Shown in pieces: positions 16,273 through 24,147 of a stretch of 64,000 nucleotides of DNA. Origin of the DNA: JAHECQ01 sp963775125 (GTDB lineage: Bacteria; Actinomycetota; Acidimicrobiia; Acidimicrobiales; SZUA-35); assembly GCA_963775125.1 (NCBI GenBank), contig CAVZHQ010000005.1, forward strand, positions 310,001 through 374,000, written 5' to 3'. Position 1 is the first letter of the stretch, and every line of letters starts with the position of its first letter. The position numbers and the translations under genes were made by a program. The notes beneath the pieces are model-generated. The model saw only the letters and a list, made by a program, of their open reading frames with translations, did not search any database and was not told where the DNA came from.

Positions 16273-16830
16273 GTGCCTGAATGTCCTGCGGCTGACGGAT
16301 CGAGCCCCCAGCAACGAAGCTTCGATGGGCCGTTCCCCATGTGCATCGACCCGAAGAAGCGCTACACGGCCGAGATGGTCACGAGCATGGGCACGCTGAT
16401 CCTGGCGCTCGACCCGGTCGCTGCGCCCAAGACGGTCAACAATTTCGTGTCGCTTGCCCGCTACCACTACTTCGACGGACTCACCTTCCATCGGGTGATC
16501 CAGGGCTTCGTGCTCCAGGGCGGTTGCCCGGAAGGGTCGGGCCGCGGTGGTCCCGGCTACCGCTTCGAGGACGAGCTGCCCGCGCCGGGCCGCTATGAGC
16601 TTGGTTCACTGGCCATGGCCAACGCCGGCCCCAACACCAACGGCAGCCAGTTCTTCGTCATTTCGGGCCCCAGCGGTATGGGTCTCCCGCCGGCGTATTC
16701 ACTGTTCGGCAAGGTCGTGAAGGGACTCGAGCACGTGGCCGAGATGGAAAAGGTCAAGACCGGCCCCGGCGATCGCCCCGTCGTCGACATGGTCATCGAA
16801 TCGGTGACCGTCACCGAGCACGAGGACTGA
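16273..16830 (+). CDS. Cyclophilin-type peptidyl-prolyl cis-trans isomerase
   Basis: 185 residues. The cyclophilin core is complete: FHRVIQGFVLQGG (catalytic Arg in FHR), GSLAMANAGPNTNGSQFFV and SLFGKVVKGLEHV. A 35-residue N-terminal arm (PECPAADGSSPQQRS...CIDPKKRY) precedes it, resembling the arm of actinobacterial PpiB-like proteins. It catalyses prolyl isomerisation in protein folding; no signal peptide, so cytoplasmic. The start is GTG 16273, since GGAG lies 6-7 nt upstream. The TTG at 16261 would contain the ribosome site and is rejected. The next gene follows after 6 nt. Confidence 0.9.
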   Translation: MPECPAADGSSPQQRSFDGPFPMCIDPKKRYTAEMVTSMGTLILALDPVAAPKTVNNFVSLARYHYFDGLTFHRVIQGFVLQGGCPEGSGRGGPGYRFEDELPAPGRYELGSLAMANAGPNTNGSQFFVISGPSGMGLPPAYSLFGKVVKGLEHVAEMEKVKTGPGDRPVVDMVIESVTVTEHED

Positions 16831-16836
16831 CAACCC

Positions 16837-17823
16837 ATGAACGCGATGAACGAGATCCTCGATGTCGATCTGATCGCGTTCGAAAACGGAACCGACGCGC
16901 AGCGACGAGCGGTCGTCGACGGCGTCATGTCGTCGCTGCGCAACGGTTTCGTCTACACCAGCACCGACCTCAGCGAAGACTTGCTCGATACCGCCTACGG
17001 GATGCTGCAGCAGTTCTTCTCGCTCCCCGTCGAGGAGAAGCGCAAGGCAGTTGCCCACGGCACCCATGGCCAGACCGGGTACACGGGACTGCTGGTCGAG
17101 ACGGCGGCCATCAGCGACGTGCCCGATTGGAAGGAAATGCTCAACTGGGGCGACGAGGTCCCCCTCGGCCATCCGCTCCAGACGAAGTATCCCGCCCGCT
17201 ATCCCCGCAGGGTGCTCCCCGAGGAACAGGTGCCCGGCATCACGGACGTGCTGAAGACCTTCCACCATCGGGTCCTCGACGTACAGCGACGCTTCTTACG
17301 AATCATCTCGCTCGGCATCGGCTGCCACGAGTCCTTCTTCGACACCATGACCACCGACGGCACGACGCTCACCCGGGCCATTCACTACCCCGCAATGGAC
17401 CTCGCTCCTGGCGGCGGGCACGTGTGGGCGGCCGAGCATGCGGACATCAACCTCATCACCGCACTGCCCCGGGCCACGGCCCGAGGTCTGCAGGTGAAGG
17501 TCGGCGACCAGGGCGACGAGCGTTGGATCGACGCCGTGCCGCCGGACCGTCATGTCATCATCAACACCGGCATCATGCTCGAGCATCTGACCAACGGCGT
17601 GATCCCGTCGGGCATCCATCAGGTGGTTGCCGACCCCGACCAGCCTGGCGAGCGATACTCCGTGGTCCAGTTCGCTCATCCCACTCCCTGGACCATCCTG
17701 TCACCGGTGCCCACCTGCATCACGCCCGACAACCCGCAGCGGTTCGCCCCCATCGAAGCCGGCGACCGACTCGACCAGGTCCTCTACGAGATCAACCTCA
17801 TCGAGGACGCCCGGCGGGTGTAG
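16837..17823 (+). CDS. 2OG-Fe(II) oxygenase, isopenicillin N synthase-like
   Basis: 328 residues of the isopenicillin-N-synthase/ACC-oxidase family. The metal triad is visible: H201-A-D203 in WAAEHADINLITAL and H261 in SGIHQVV. R273-Y-S275 (GERYSVVQF) is the RxS that binds the 2-oxoglutarate carboxylate. The N-terminal DIOX_N region includes LPVEEKRKAV. A hydroxylase or desaturase of unknown substrate. It starts 6 nt after the cyclophilin stop, so co-transcription is likely. It has no obvious secondary-metabolism neighbours. Confidence 0.87.
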   Translation: MNAMNEILDVDLIAFENGTDAQRRAVVDGVMSSLRNGFVYTSTDLSEDLLDTAYGMLQQFFSLPVEEKRKAVAHGTHGQTGYTGLLVETAAISDVPDWKEMLNWGDEVPLGHPLQTKYPARYPRRVLPEEQVPGITDVLKTFHHRVLDVQRRFLRIISLGIGCHESFFDTMTTDGTTLTRAIHYPAMDLAPGGGHVWAAEHADINLITALPRATARGLQVKVGDQGDERWIDAVPPDRHVIINTGIMLEHLTNGVIPSGIHQVVADPDQPGERYSVVQFAHPTPWTILSPVPTCITPDNPQRFAPIEAGDRLDQVLYEINLIEDARRV

Positions 17824-17850
17824 CGCCGGTCGAGCCGGATCGTGGTCCAC

Positions 17851-17856
17851 TACGCT
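17851..17856 (+). promoter_or_regulatory. Leaderless -10 (TACGCT) for msrB
   Basis: TACGCT is followed by 7 nt and the ATG at 17864, without a Shine-Dalgarno. This also rejects longer upstream starts for msrB. Confidence 0.5.
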
Positions 17857-17863
17857 TTCCGGC

Positions 17864-18262
17864 ATGACCGAGAAGACCTACACCGAAGACGAGCTACGCC
17901 AGCGCCTGAACCCCATCCAGTTCGAGGTCACGCAGCACGCAGGAACCGAACGGCCGTTCACCGGTGAGTACTGGAACGTCTGGGACGACGGAACCTATGC
18001 GTGCATCGTGTGCGACACCCCGCTCTTCGAGTCGGGAACGAAGTTCGACGCCGGCTGCGGCTGGCCCAGCTTTTCGAAGGCGTTGAGCGAAGACGTGGTG
18101 CAGGAGAACACCGACTTCAGCCTCGGCATGGTCCGCACCGAAGTCGTCTGCAAGGGATGCGGCGCCCATCTCGGCCACGTCTTCCCCGACGGCCCCGCAC
18201 CCACCGGCCTGCGCTACTGCATGAACTCGGCCTCCCTGAAGCTCGACCCCAGCGGGTCCTGA
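17864..18262 (+). CDS. msrB: Peptide-methionine (R)-S-oxide reductase
   Basis: 132 residues, the full SelR domain. Zinc cysteines are C47-x-x-C50 and C96-x-x-C99, and catalytic C119 is in RYCMNSASLKL. It repairs methionine-R-sulfoxide in proteins using thioredoxin. There is a cytoplasmic form only (no signal). The ATG at 17864 fits the family N-terminus (TEDELRQRLNPIQFEVTQ) and a leaderless promoter. The gene is followed by the inverted-repeat cluster that separates it from the convergent serC. Confidence 0.93.
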   Translation: MTEKTYTEDELRQRLNPIQFEVTQHAGTERPFTGEYWNVWDDGTYACIVCDTPLFESGTKFDAGCGWPSFSKALSEDVVQENTDFSLGMVRTEVVCKGCGAHLGHVFPDGPAPTGLRYCMNSASLKLDPSGS

Positions 18263-18289
18263 CCGCTCGGCCCCTCCTCCGGCCCGAGC

Positions 18290-18398
18290 AACCTCCGGCT
18301 CCAGGCGTCGCTCCCCACGAACCTCCGGCTCCAGGCGTCGGAAACCGACGCTCCCAGCCGGAGGTTCGGTTGGGGTGACGCTTCCAGCCGGAGGTTCG
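18290..18398. repeat. Four-copy direct/inverted repeat cluster between msrB and serC
   Basis: AACCTCCGGCTCCAGGCGTCG occurs at 18290-18310 and 18320-18340. Near-inverse copies lie at 18346-18368 and 18376-18398 (CCAGCCGGAGGTTCG core). The inner pair forms a hairpin at 18318-18368 whose 13-bp outer arm (CGAACCTCCGGCT) is perfect. It sits between convergent genes and probably acts as a bidirectional terminator; outer copies offer alternative pairings. Confidence 0.8.
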
Positions 18399-18426
18399 AG
18401 TTCGGGGATGACGGGGCTCGAGTGGG

Positions 18427-19545
18427 CTAGAGGCGTTCGACGACGTAGTCGATGCAGGCGGTGAGGGCGGCCACGTCGCTCGGGTCGACGGCGGGGTACA
18501 TCGCGATGCGGAGCTGGTTGCGGCCGAGCTTGCGGTAGCTGTCGGTGTCGACGATGCCGTTGGCCCGTAGGACGGCGTTGACGGCCGACGCCTCAACCGA
18601 GTCGTCGAGGTCGATGGTGCCCACGACGTGGCTGCGTTTGGCGGGATCGGCGACGAACGGGCTGGCGTAGCTGGACGCCTCGGCCCACGAGTAGAGGATG
18701 TCGGCCGATTGGTCGCAGCGGCCGGCCGAGAACTCGAGGCCACCGTTGTCGTTGATCCATTCCAGCTGGTTCACCGCAAGGAAGACGGTGGCCAGAGCCG
18801 GGGTGTTGTAGGTCTGGTTCTTCGTCGAGTTGTCGACGGCGATGGCGAGGTCGAGGCCGGCGGGGATCCACCGTGGGCCCGGCCGCGATGCGCCCGATCC
18901 GGTCGAGGGCGCGGGCGAGCAGCAGGCGATCCACAAGCCGCCGTCGGAGGCGAGCCCCTTCTGCGGGGCGAAGTAGTAGCAGTCGAGTTCGTTGGGATCG
19001 AAGCGCAGACCGCCCGCGCCCGACGTGGCGTCGACGGCGACGATGGCGTCGTCGGCGATCCCGGCAGGTCGGCGCAACGGCATGGCGACGCCGGTGGAGG
19101 TCTCGTTGTGGGTGAGGGCGTAGAGGTCGACCCCATCGCTGGCCTTGGCCTCGGGGTGGGAGCCGGTGGGCGCTTCGATGATCTCGGGATCGCCGAGGAA
19201 GGGGGCGCCGGCGGTGGACTCGGCGAACTTCGACGAGAACTCTCCGAACACCAGATGCTGCGAGCGGGCTTCGACCAGCCCGAAGGTGGCAGCGTCCCAG
19301 AAGAGGGTGGAGCCGCCGTTGCCGAGCACGACCTCCCAGTCGTCGGGCAGGCTGAACAAGGACCGGATTCCGGACTGCAAACGGCCGACCATGTGCTTCA
19401 CCGGCGCCTGGCGGTGTGAGGTTCCCAGGTAGGTGGGCGCCGCCTCGACGAGCGCGGCGACCGCCTCGGTCCGAACCTTGGACGGGCCGGAGCCGAAGCG
19501 GCCGTCGATTGGCTTGAGGTCGGCGGGAAGCACGATGTCCGGCAT
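18427..19545 (-). CDS. serC: Phosphoserine aminotransferase
   Basis: 372 residues of the actinobacterial SerC type (class V PLP aminotransferase). DGRFGSGPSKVR is the conserved N-terminus, TYLGTSHRQAPVK the substrate loop, VDATSGAGGLRFD the PLP-Asp region and YYFAPQKGLASDGG the Schiff-base lysine. It converts 3-phosphohydroxypyruvate to phosphoserine, the step after SerA (26.7 kb). The ATG at 19545 has GAGG 9 nt upstream; an upstream in-frame ATG at 19599 would include promoter DNA. The ribosome site lies inside an 18-bp perfect palindrome, suggesting regulation. Confidence 0.92.
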   Translation of the reverse strand: MPDIVLPADLKPIDGRFGSGPSKVRTEAVAALVEAAPTYLGTSHRQAPVKHMVGRLQSGIRSLFSLPDDWEVVLGNGGSTLFWDAATFGLVEARSQHLVFGEFSSKFAESTAGAPFLGDPEIIEAPTGSHPEAKASDGVDLYALTHNETSTGVAMPLRRPAGIADDAIVAVDATSGAGGLRFDPNELDCYYFAPQKGLASDGGLWIACCSPAPSTGSGASRPGPRWIPAGLDLAIAVDNSTKNQTYNTPALATVFLAVNQLEWINDNGGLEFSAGRCDQSADILYSWAEASSYASPFVADPAKRSHVVGTIDLDDSVEASAVNAVLRANGIVDTDSYRKLGRNQLRIAMYPAVDPSDVAALTACIDYVVERL

Positions 19546-19563
19546 GAATTGAGGCCTCAATTC
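19546..19563. promoter_or_regulatory. 18-bp perfect palindrome over serC ribosome-binding site
   Basis: GAATTGAGGCCTCAATTC is a perfect palindrome directly abutting the serC start codon and covering its GAGG. It may be a dimeric-repressor operator or an mRNA hairpin that occludes the site. Confidence 0.55.
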
Positions 19564-19666
19564 GGGAGTGTTTGGGCCCACAGTTTGACAGGATGGCATC
19601 TCGGTTCCTCACCCATTTCCGCTACATCTGCCCGCACATCTGCCCCACTACATCTGGAGACCTCCC

Positions 19667-20863
19667 ATGGGTCGCATCTCTGTCAGCGTCGGATCCATCG
19701 CCCCTTCGGCCACGATGGCCGTCGACGGAAAAGCCAAGGCGCTCAAGGCCAAGGGAGAGCCAGTCATCGGTTTCGGCGCCGGCGAGCCAGACTTCGCAAC
19801 CCCGGACTACATCGTCGAGGCAGCCGTCGCCGCCTGTCGGGACCCCAAGAACCACATCTACACCCCGGCCACCGGTCTGCCCGAACTGCGCGAGGCTGTT
19901 GCGGCCAAGACCAAGCGCGACTCCGGTCTCGAGGTCAACCCCGACCAGGTCGTCATCACCGTCGGCGGCAAGCACGCGGTCTACAACTCACTGCTTGGTC
20001 TGCTCGACCCAGGTGACGAGGTTCTGATTCCCACGCCGTACTGGACCACCTACCCCGAACCCGTTCGGCTGGTCGGTGGCGTGCCCGTGTACGTCGAGAC
20101 CGACATCCTGTCCGGCTTCAAGGCCACCGTCGAGCAACTCGAAGCGGCCCGCACCCCCAAGACCAAGGCCCTGATCTTCGTCAGTCCATCCAACCCGTCG
20201 GGTGCCGTGTACAGCCGGGAGCAGATCCAGGCCATCGGGCAGTGGGCCGCCGAGCACGACATCTGGGTGCTGACCGACGAGATCTACGAACACCTCGTGT
20301 ACGACGGCAACGAGTTCCACTCGATGCCGGTGGTCGTTCCCGAGATCGCCGACCGGTGCATCATCGTGAACGGTGTGGCAAAGACCTACGCCATGACGGG
20401 TTGGCGCGTCGGCTGGATCATCGCCCCCCCAGACATGGCCAAGGCACTCGGCAATCTCCAGTCGCACCAGACCTCCAACGTTCCCAACGTGTCCCAGCGC
20501 GCTGCGCTCGCCGCAGTTGCGGGCGATCTCAGCGCGGTCGCCATGATGCGAGAGGCCTTCGACCGCCGCCGCAAGGCCATGCATCGGCTGCTCGACGGCA
20601 TGGTGGGCGTCGAGTGTCGCATGCCCGAAGGGGCGTTCTATGCGTTCCCCTCATTCGAGGCGATCGTCGGTCGGACCATCCGCGGCACGAAGATCGAGTC
20701 GACGTTGCAGCTCGCCGACGTCGTGCTCGAGCAGGTCAAGGTGGCATTCGTGCCGGGCGAGGCCTTCGGCAGTCCCGGCTACGCCCGCTTCTCGTTCGCC
20801 TTGGGCGACGATGATCTCGGCGAAGGACTCGGCCGCATCGCCGACCTGTTGGCCGAGGGCTGA
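19667..20863 (+). CDS. Class I/II PLP aminotransferase (aspartate aminotransferase-like)
   Basis: 398 residues. GAGEPDFATPDYI (substrate-binding N-arm), SNPSGAVYSREQI (PLP-Asn/Pro), DEIYEHLVYDG and NGVAKTYAMTGWRVGWI (Schiff-base Lys) are all intact, matching the bacterial subgroup Ib aspartate/prephenate aminotransferases. It makes aspartate or arogenate from oxaloacetate or prephenate and glutamate. CTGGAG 8 nt before the ATG is the ribosome site. It is divergent from serC across a 121-bp gap that contains a TTGACA (19585-19590) with no matching -10. The next gene follows after 6 nt. Confidence 0.9.
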   Translation: MGRISVSVGSIAPSATMAVDGKAKALKAKGEPVIGFGAGEPDFATPDYIVEAAVAACRDPKNHIYTPATGLPELREAVAAKTKRDSGLEVNPDQVVITVGGKHAVYNSLLGLLDPGDEVLIPTPYWTTYPEPVRLVGGVPVYVETDILSGFKATVEQLEAARTPKTKALIFVSPSNPSGAVYSREQIQAIGQWAAEHDIWVLTDEIYEHLVYDGNEFHSMPVVVPEIADRCIIVNGVAKTYAMTGWRVGWIIAPPDMAKALGNLQSHQTSNVPNVSQRAALAAVAGDLSAVAMMREAFDRRRKAMHRLLDGMVGVECRMPEGAFYAFPSFEAIVGRTIRGTKIESTLQLADVVLEQVKVAFVPGEAFGSPGYARFSFALGDDDLGEGLGRIADLLAEG

Positions 20864-20869
20864 GGCCCG

Positions 20870-22840
20870 ATGACCGAGCCCTATGGATCCTGGCCTTCGC
20901 CGCTGTCGGCCGCGCAAGTCGCCGAAGGTGGGACCGGCCTCTCCGGCCCCGCGGTTCGGCCCGACGCCGATGGTCGTACCGAGGTCTGGTGGGCCGAGCT
21001 CCGGCCTTCCGAAGGCGGACGGTCTGTGCTCGTCCGCCGCCGCTCGGGCGGCGAACCGGTCGACATGCTGGCTGCCCCCTGGTCGGCCCGCACGCGGGTG
21101 CACGAATACGGCGGGGGCGCCTGGTTCTTGGGCAAGACCGCGGTCTACTTCAGCAACTGGGACGATCAGCGGCTCTATCGGTTCGATGACGAACGCCCGG
21201 ACCCTCAACCGCTCACGCCGGAGCCCGAGAGGCAACACGGGCTTCGCTACGCGGACGGAGTCGAATCTCCCGACGGTCGCTGGGTCGTGGCGGTACAGGA
21301 GACACACCCCATCGCGGGTGAGGCGATCAACGAGATCGTCGTGTTGCCGGCCGACGGCTCGGAGCCGCCGCGTGTGATCGTCTCGGGAACCGACTTCGTC
21401 ATGGCCCCTCGGATATCGCCCGATGGTCGCTGGCTCAGCTGGATTCGCTGGAATCATCCCGACATGCCGTGGGACAGCACCGAGCTGTGCGCGGCTCCGT
21501 TGTTCGATGGGTTCCGGTTGGGCAACACCCAAGTGGTTGCCGGAGGACCGTCCGAGTCCGTGCACGGTGCCAACTGGGCTTCCGACGAGCGTCTCGTCTT
21601 CAGCACCGACGCCTCCGGTTGGTGGAACCTCGGCGTGTGGCGGCCGGGCGAACAGAAACCCACACCTCTGACCGCGCTTGTCGGCTCCGAGATCGGATCG
21701 CCGCCGTGGGTCTTCGGTGTGCAGCAGTGGGCCGAGCTGCCCGACGGCCGGCTGCTGGCGGTCGAAACCACCCGGGGTGCCGATCGATTCGTCGTCGTCA
21801 GCACCGAGGGTCGAACGCAACCGCTCGGAACACCCTACGTCTCGGTCGGTGGTCTGGTGGTCTCCCACCTCGGTGAGCTGATTGCCGTCGCTCAGACCAA
21901 GATCGACCTTCCGGCCGTGGTCGAGATCGCCCCAGGGGGTCAGACGTTCACCCACCGTCCGAGCGATGAGCTGGGCATCGACCCGCGTTGGTACAGCGTC
22001 GCCGAGCCCATCGAGTTCCCTACGGCCGAAGGCCGCACGGCCTATGGGTTCCTCTACGAACCGACCGGGCCCGACCGCAGCGTCGGAACAGGCGGCGAGG
22101 ACGGAACCGAGAAGCCGCCGCTGATCGTCCTAGGTCACGGCGGTCCGACTGCGCATTCGGCGCCCGTGTTGAACCTGAAGATCCAGTACTGGACCAGTCG
22201 AGGTTTCGCGGTGGTCGACGTCAACTACGGCGGGTCCACCGGCCATGGGCGTGATTACCGCCGCCTGCTCGACCGATCCTGGGGAATCGTCGACGTCCAA
22301 GACTGCATCGCAGCCGCTACCTGGCTGGCCGCCGCCGGGAACGTCGACCCCCGACGCATGGCGATCCGGGGCGGGTCGGCCGGCGGGTTCACGGTGCTTG
22401 CGTGCCTGACGTCGTCGACGGTGTTCGCTGCCGGCACGAGCCTCTACGGTGTCGCCGACCTCGAAGCGCTTGCCCGCGACACGCACAAGTTCGAGAGCCG
22501 CTATCTCGACGGACTCATCGGTGCCTACCCGGCGGAGCAAGCGCTCTACCAGGAGCGGTCGCCCATCAACCACATCGGCTCGTTGTCGTGTCCGTTGCTG
22601 GTCCTGCAGGGAACCGAGGACGAGATCGTTCCCCCGAACCAAGCCGAGGCGATCGTTGCGTCGTTGGCAGCCAAGGGCATTCCCCACGCGGCGATCTACT
22701 TCGAGGGAGAGCAGCACGGCTTCCGCCGAGCCGAGAACATCGTCCGGTCGCTCGAAGCCGAACTCTGGTTCTACGGTCGAGTCTTCGGGTTCGAGCCCGC
22801 CGACTCGATCGAGCCGGTCGCCGGCGCGGTCGGTCTGTGA
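20870..22840 (+). CDS. S9-family prolyl oligopeptidase-like serine peptidase
   Basis: 656 residues: an N-terminal seven-bladed beta-propeller (about 1-380) and a C-terminal alpha/beta hydrolase. GHGGPTAHS and NYGGSTGHGRDY precede the nucleophile S503 in RGGSAGGF; the Asp lies in GTEDEIVPPNQ and the His in EGEQHGFRR. No signal peptide, so a cytosolic acylaminoacyl/dipeptidyl-peptidase type. It is 6 nt after the aminotransferase and its stop overlaps the CoA-transferase start (GTGA), so the three genes form an operon. Confidence 0.9.
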   Translation: MTEPYGSWPSPLSAAQVAEGGTGLSGPAVRPDADGRTEVWWAELRPSEGGRSVLVRRRSGGEPVDMLAAPWSARTRVHEYGGGAWFLGKTAVYFSNWDDQRLYRFDDERPDPQPLTPEPERQHGLRYADGVESPDGRWVVAVQETHPIAGEAINEIVVLPADGSEPPRVIVSGTDFVMAPRISPDGRWLSWIRWNHPDMPWDSTELCAAPLFDGFRLGNTQVVAGGPSESVHGANWASDERLVFSTDASGWWNLGVWRPGEQKPTPLTALVGSEIGSPPWVFGVQQWAELPDGRLLAVETTRGADRFVVVSTEGRTQPLGTPYVSVGGLVVSHLGELIAVAQTKIDLPAVVEIAPGGQTFTHRPSDELGIDPRWYSVAEPIEFPTAEGRTAYGFLYEPTGPDRSVGTGGEDGTEKPPLIVLGHGGPTAHSAPVLNLKIQYWTSRGFAVVDVNYGGSTGHGRDYRRLLDRSWGIVDVQDCIAAATWLAAAGNVDPRRMAIRGGSAGGFTVLACLTSSTVFAAGTSLYGVADLEALARDTHKFESRYLDGLIGAYPAEQALYQERSPINHIGSLSCPLLVLQGTEDEIVPPNQAEAIVASLAAKGIPHAAIYFEGEQHGFRRAENIVRSLEAELWFYGRVFGFEPADSIEPVAGAVGL

Positions 22841-24147
22841 CCGCCTGGTCGCTGCCGCCATCGCCCCTCGGTGTCGATGCGCTGGCGGCGGCCGTCTGCC
22901 GGCAACTTCCGGCAGGAGCGGACATCGTGCTCCCCATCTCCAACGGGGAACCGGTTCGCCTTCTCGATGCGATCGAAGCCCACCTGGCCGAGCATCCTGC
23001 GGTCCTCGAAGGCGTCCGCGTGCATCAGATGCACACGCTGCGAGACCGGCCCTATCTCCATGGTGCGTTCCAGGGCCGGTTCGACCATGTGTCCTGGTTC
23101 CTCTCGCACATCACCCGGCCGGCGTTTCACGCCGGCACCTGCGAGTTCGCTCCGGCCAACTTCAGCGAGGTGCCCGCCTTCCTCGCCGCCAAGCAACCAG
23201 CTGTGGTGCTGGCCGCGGCCAGCCCACCCGACCGCCACGGTTTCTTCTCGCTTGGCCTCAGCGCCGACTACGTCGTGAGCCTCATCGGCAAGGTGCCGTT
23301 CATCCTGGAAGTCAACCCGGCGATGCCCAGCACCCACGGAGCCAACCGGCTGCATCGCAGTGAGGTGCTTGCCTGGTGCGAGGCCGAGAGCGAACTGGTG
23401 GAGGTGCCTGCGTCGGTGGTCGACGAGGCCGATCGCGCGGTCGCCACCTTCGTTGCGGAACGCATCCCCAATGGAGCGACCATCCAGTTGGGTATCGGCT
23501 CGATCCCGACGGCTGTCGCCGGTTTCCTCCATGACCATCGAGACCTCGGCGTGCACACCGAACTGCTGTCGGACCCCATTGTCGACTTGGTGGAGTCGGG
23601 TGTTGCCACGGGCGTGCGGAAACGGTCGTACCGAGGCCGAGTCGTGACCACCTTCGCCCTTGGCTCGCGCCGGCTCTACGACTTCTGCGACGACAACGCC
23701 AGCATCGTCTTCCTCGGCGTGGACGAGGTCAACGATCCGCGGAACATCGGACGAGAGCCGAACTTCATCTCGGTCAACGCAACCCTCGAGGTCGATCTCT
23801 TCGGCCAGTGCGCGTCGGAGTCCATCGGCAGCCATTTGTGGTCGGGGAGTGGGGGCCAGGCCGACTTCGCCCGCGGCGCCCAGTACTCGACCGGCGGTGA
23901 TGGATTCGTCGTGCTGCACGCCACGGCAAAGAGCGGCACCCTCAGCCGCATCGTGCCCTGCCTGCAACCAGGAGCGATCGTCACGACCCAGAAGAACACG
24001 GTTGACAACGTGGTCACCGAACACGGTGTGGCCGCGCTCCGAGGTAGGACGGTGTCCGAACGAGCGGCCGCGCTCATCGCCATCGCTGCACCGGAGCACC
24101 GCGACACGCTCACCCGTGCCGGCCGAGACATGGGGCTGCTGCGCTAG
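22837..24147 (+). CDS. Acetyl-CoA hydrolase/transferase family (4-hydroxybutyrate CoA-transferase-like)
   Basis: 436 residues of class I CoA-transferases. ADIVLPISNGEPVRLLDAI lies at the N-terminus, LGIGSIPTAVAGFL near residue 220, and ISVNATLEVDLFGQ with the ending NVVTEHGVAALRG are typical of the AcCoA_hyd_C domain. It moves CoA between acetate or another short acid and an acyl-CoA. The GTG at 22837 overlaps the preceding stop as GTGA; longer upstream readings in this frame run inside the peptidase gene and are rejected. The 3' end overlaps the convergent MFS gene by 4 nt. Confidence 0.87.
   Translation: MTAWSLPPSPLGVDALAAAVCRQLPAGADIVLPISNGEPVRLLDAIEAHLAEHPAVLEGVRVHQMHTLRDRPYLHGAFQGRFDHVSWFLSHITRPAFHAGTCEFAPANFSEVPAFLAAKQPAVVLAAASPPDRHGFFSLGLSADYVVSLIGKVPFILEVNPAMPSTHGANRLHRSEVLAWCEAESELVEVPASVVDEADRAVATFVAERIPNGATIQLGIGSIPTAVAGFLHDHRDLGVHTELLSDPIVDLVESGVATGVRKRSYRGRVVTTFALGSRRLYDFCDDNASIVFLGVDEVNDPRNIGREPNFISVNATLEVDLFGQCASESIGSHLWSGSGGQADFARGAQYSTGGDGFVVLHATAKSGTLSRIVPCLQPGAIVTTQKNTVDNVVTEHGVAALRGRTVSERAAALIAIAAPEHRDTLTRAGRDMGLLR

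Noticed and set aside
19585..19590. TTGACA as part of a sigma-70 promoter for the aminotransferase
   Set aside because: No TAnnnT lies 16-18 nt downstream on the plus strand; left as an isolated match.
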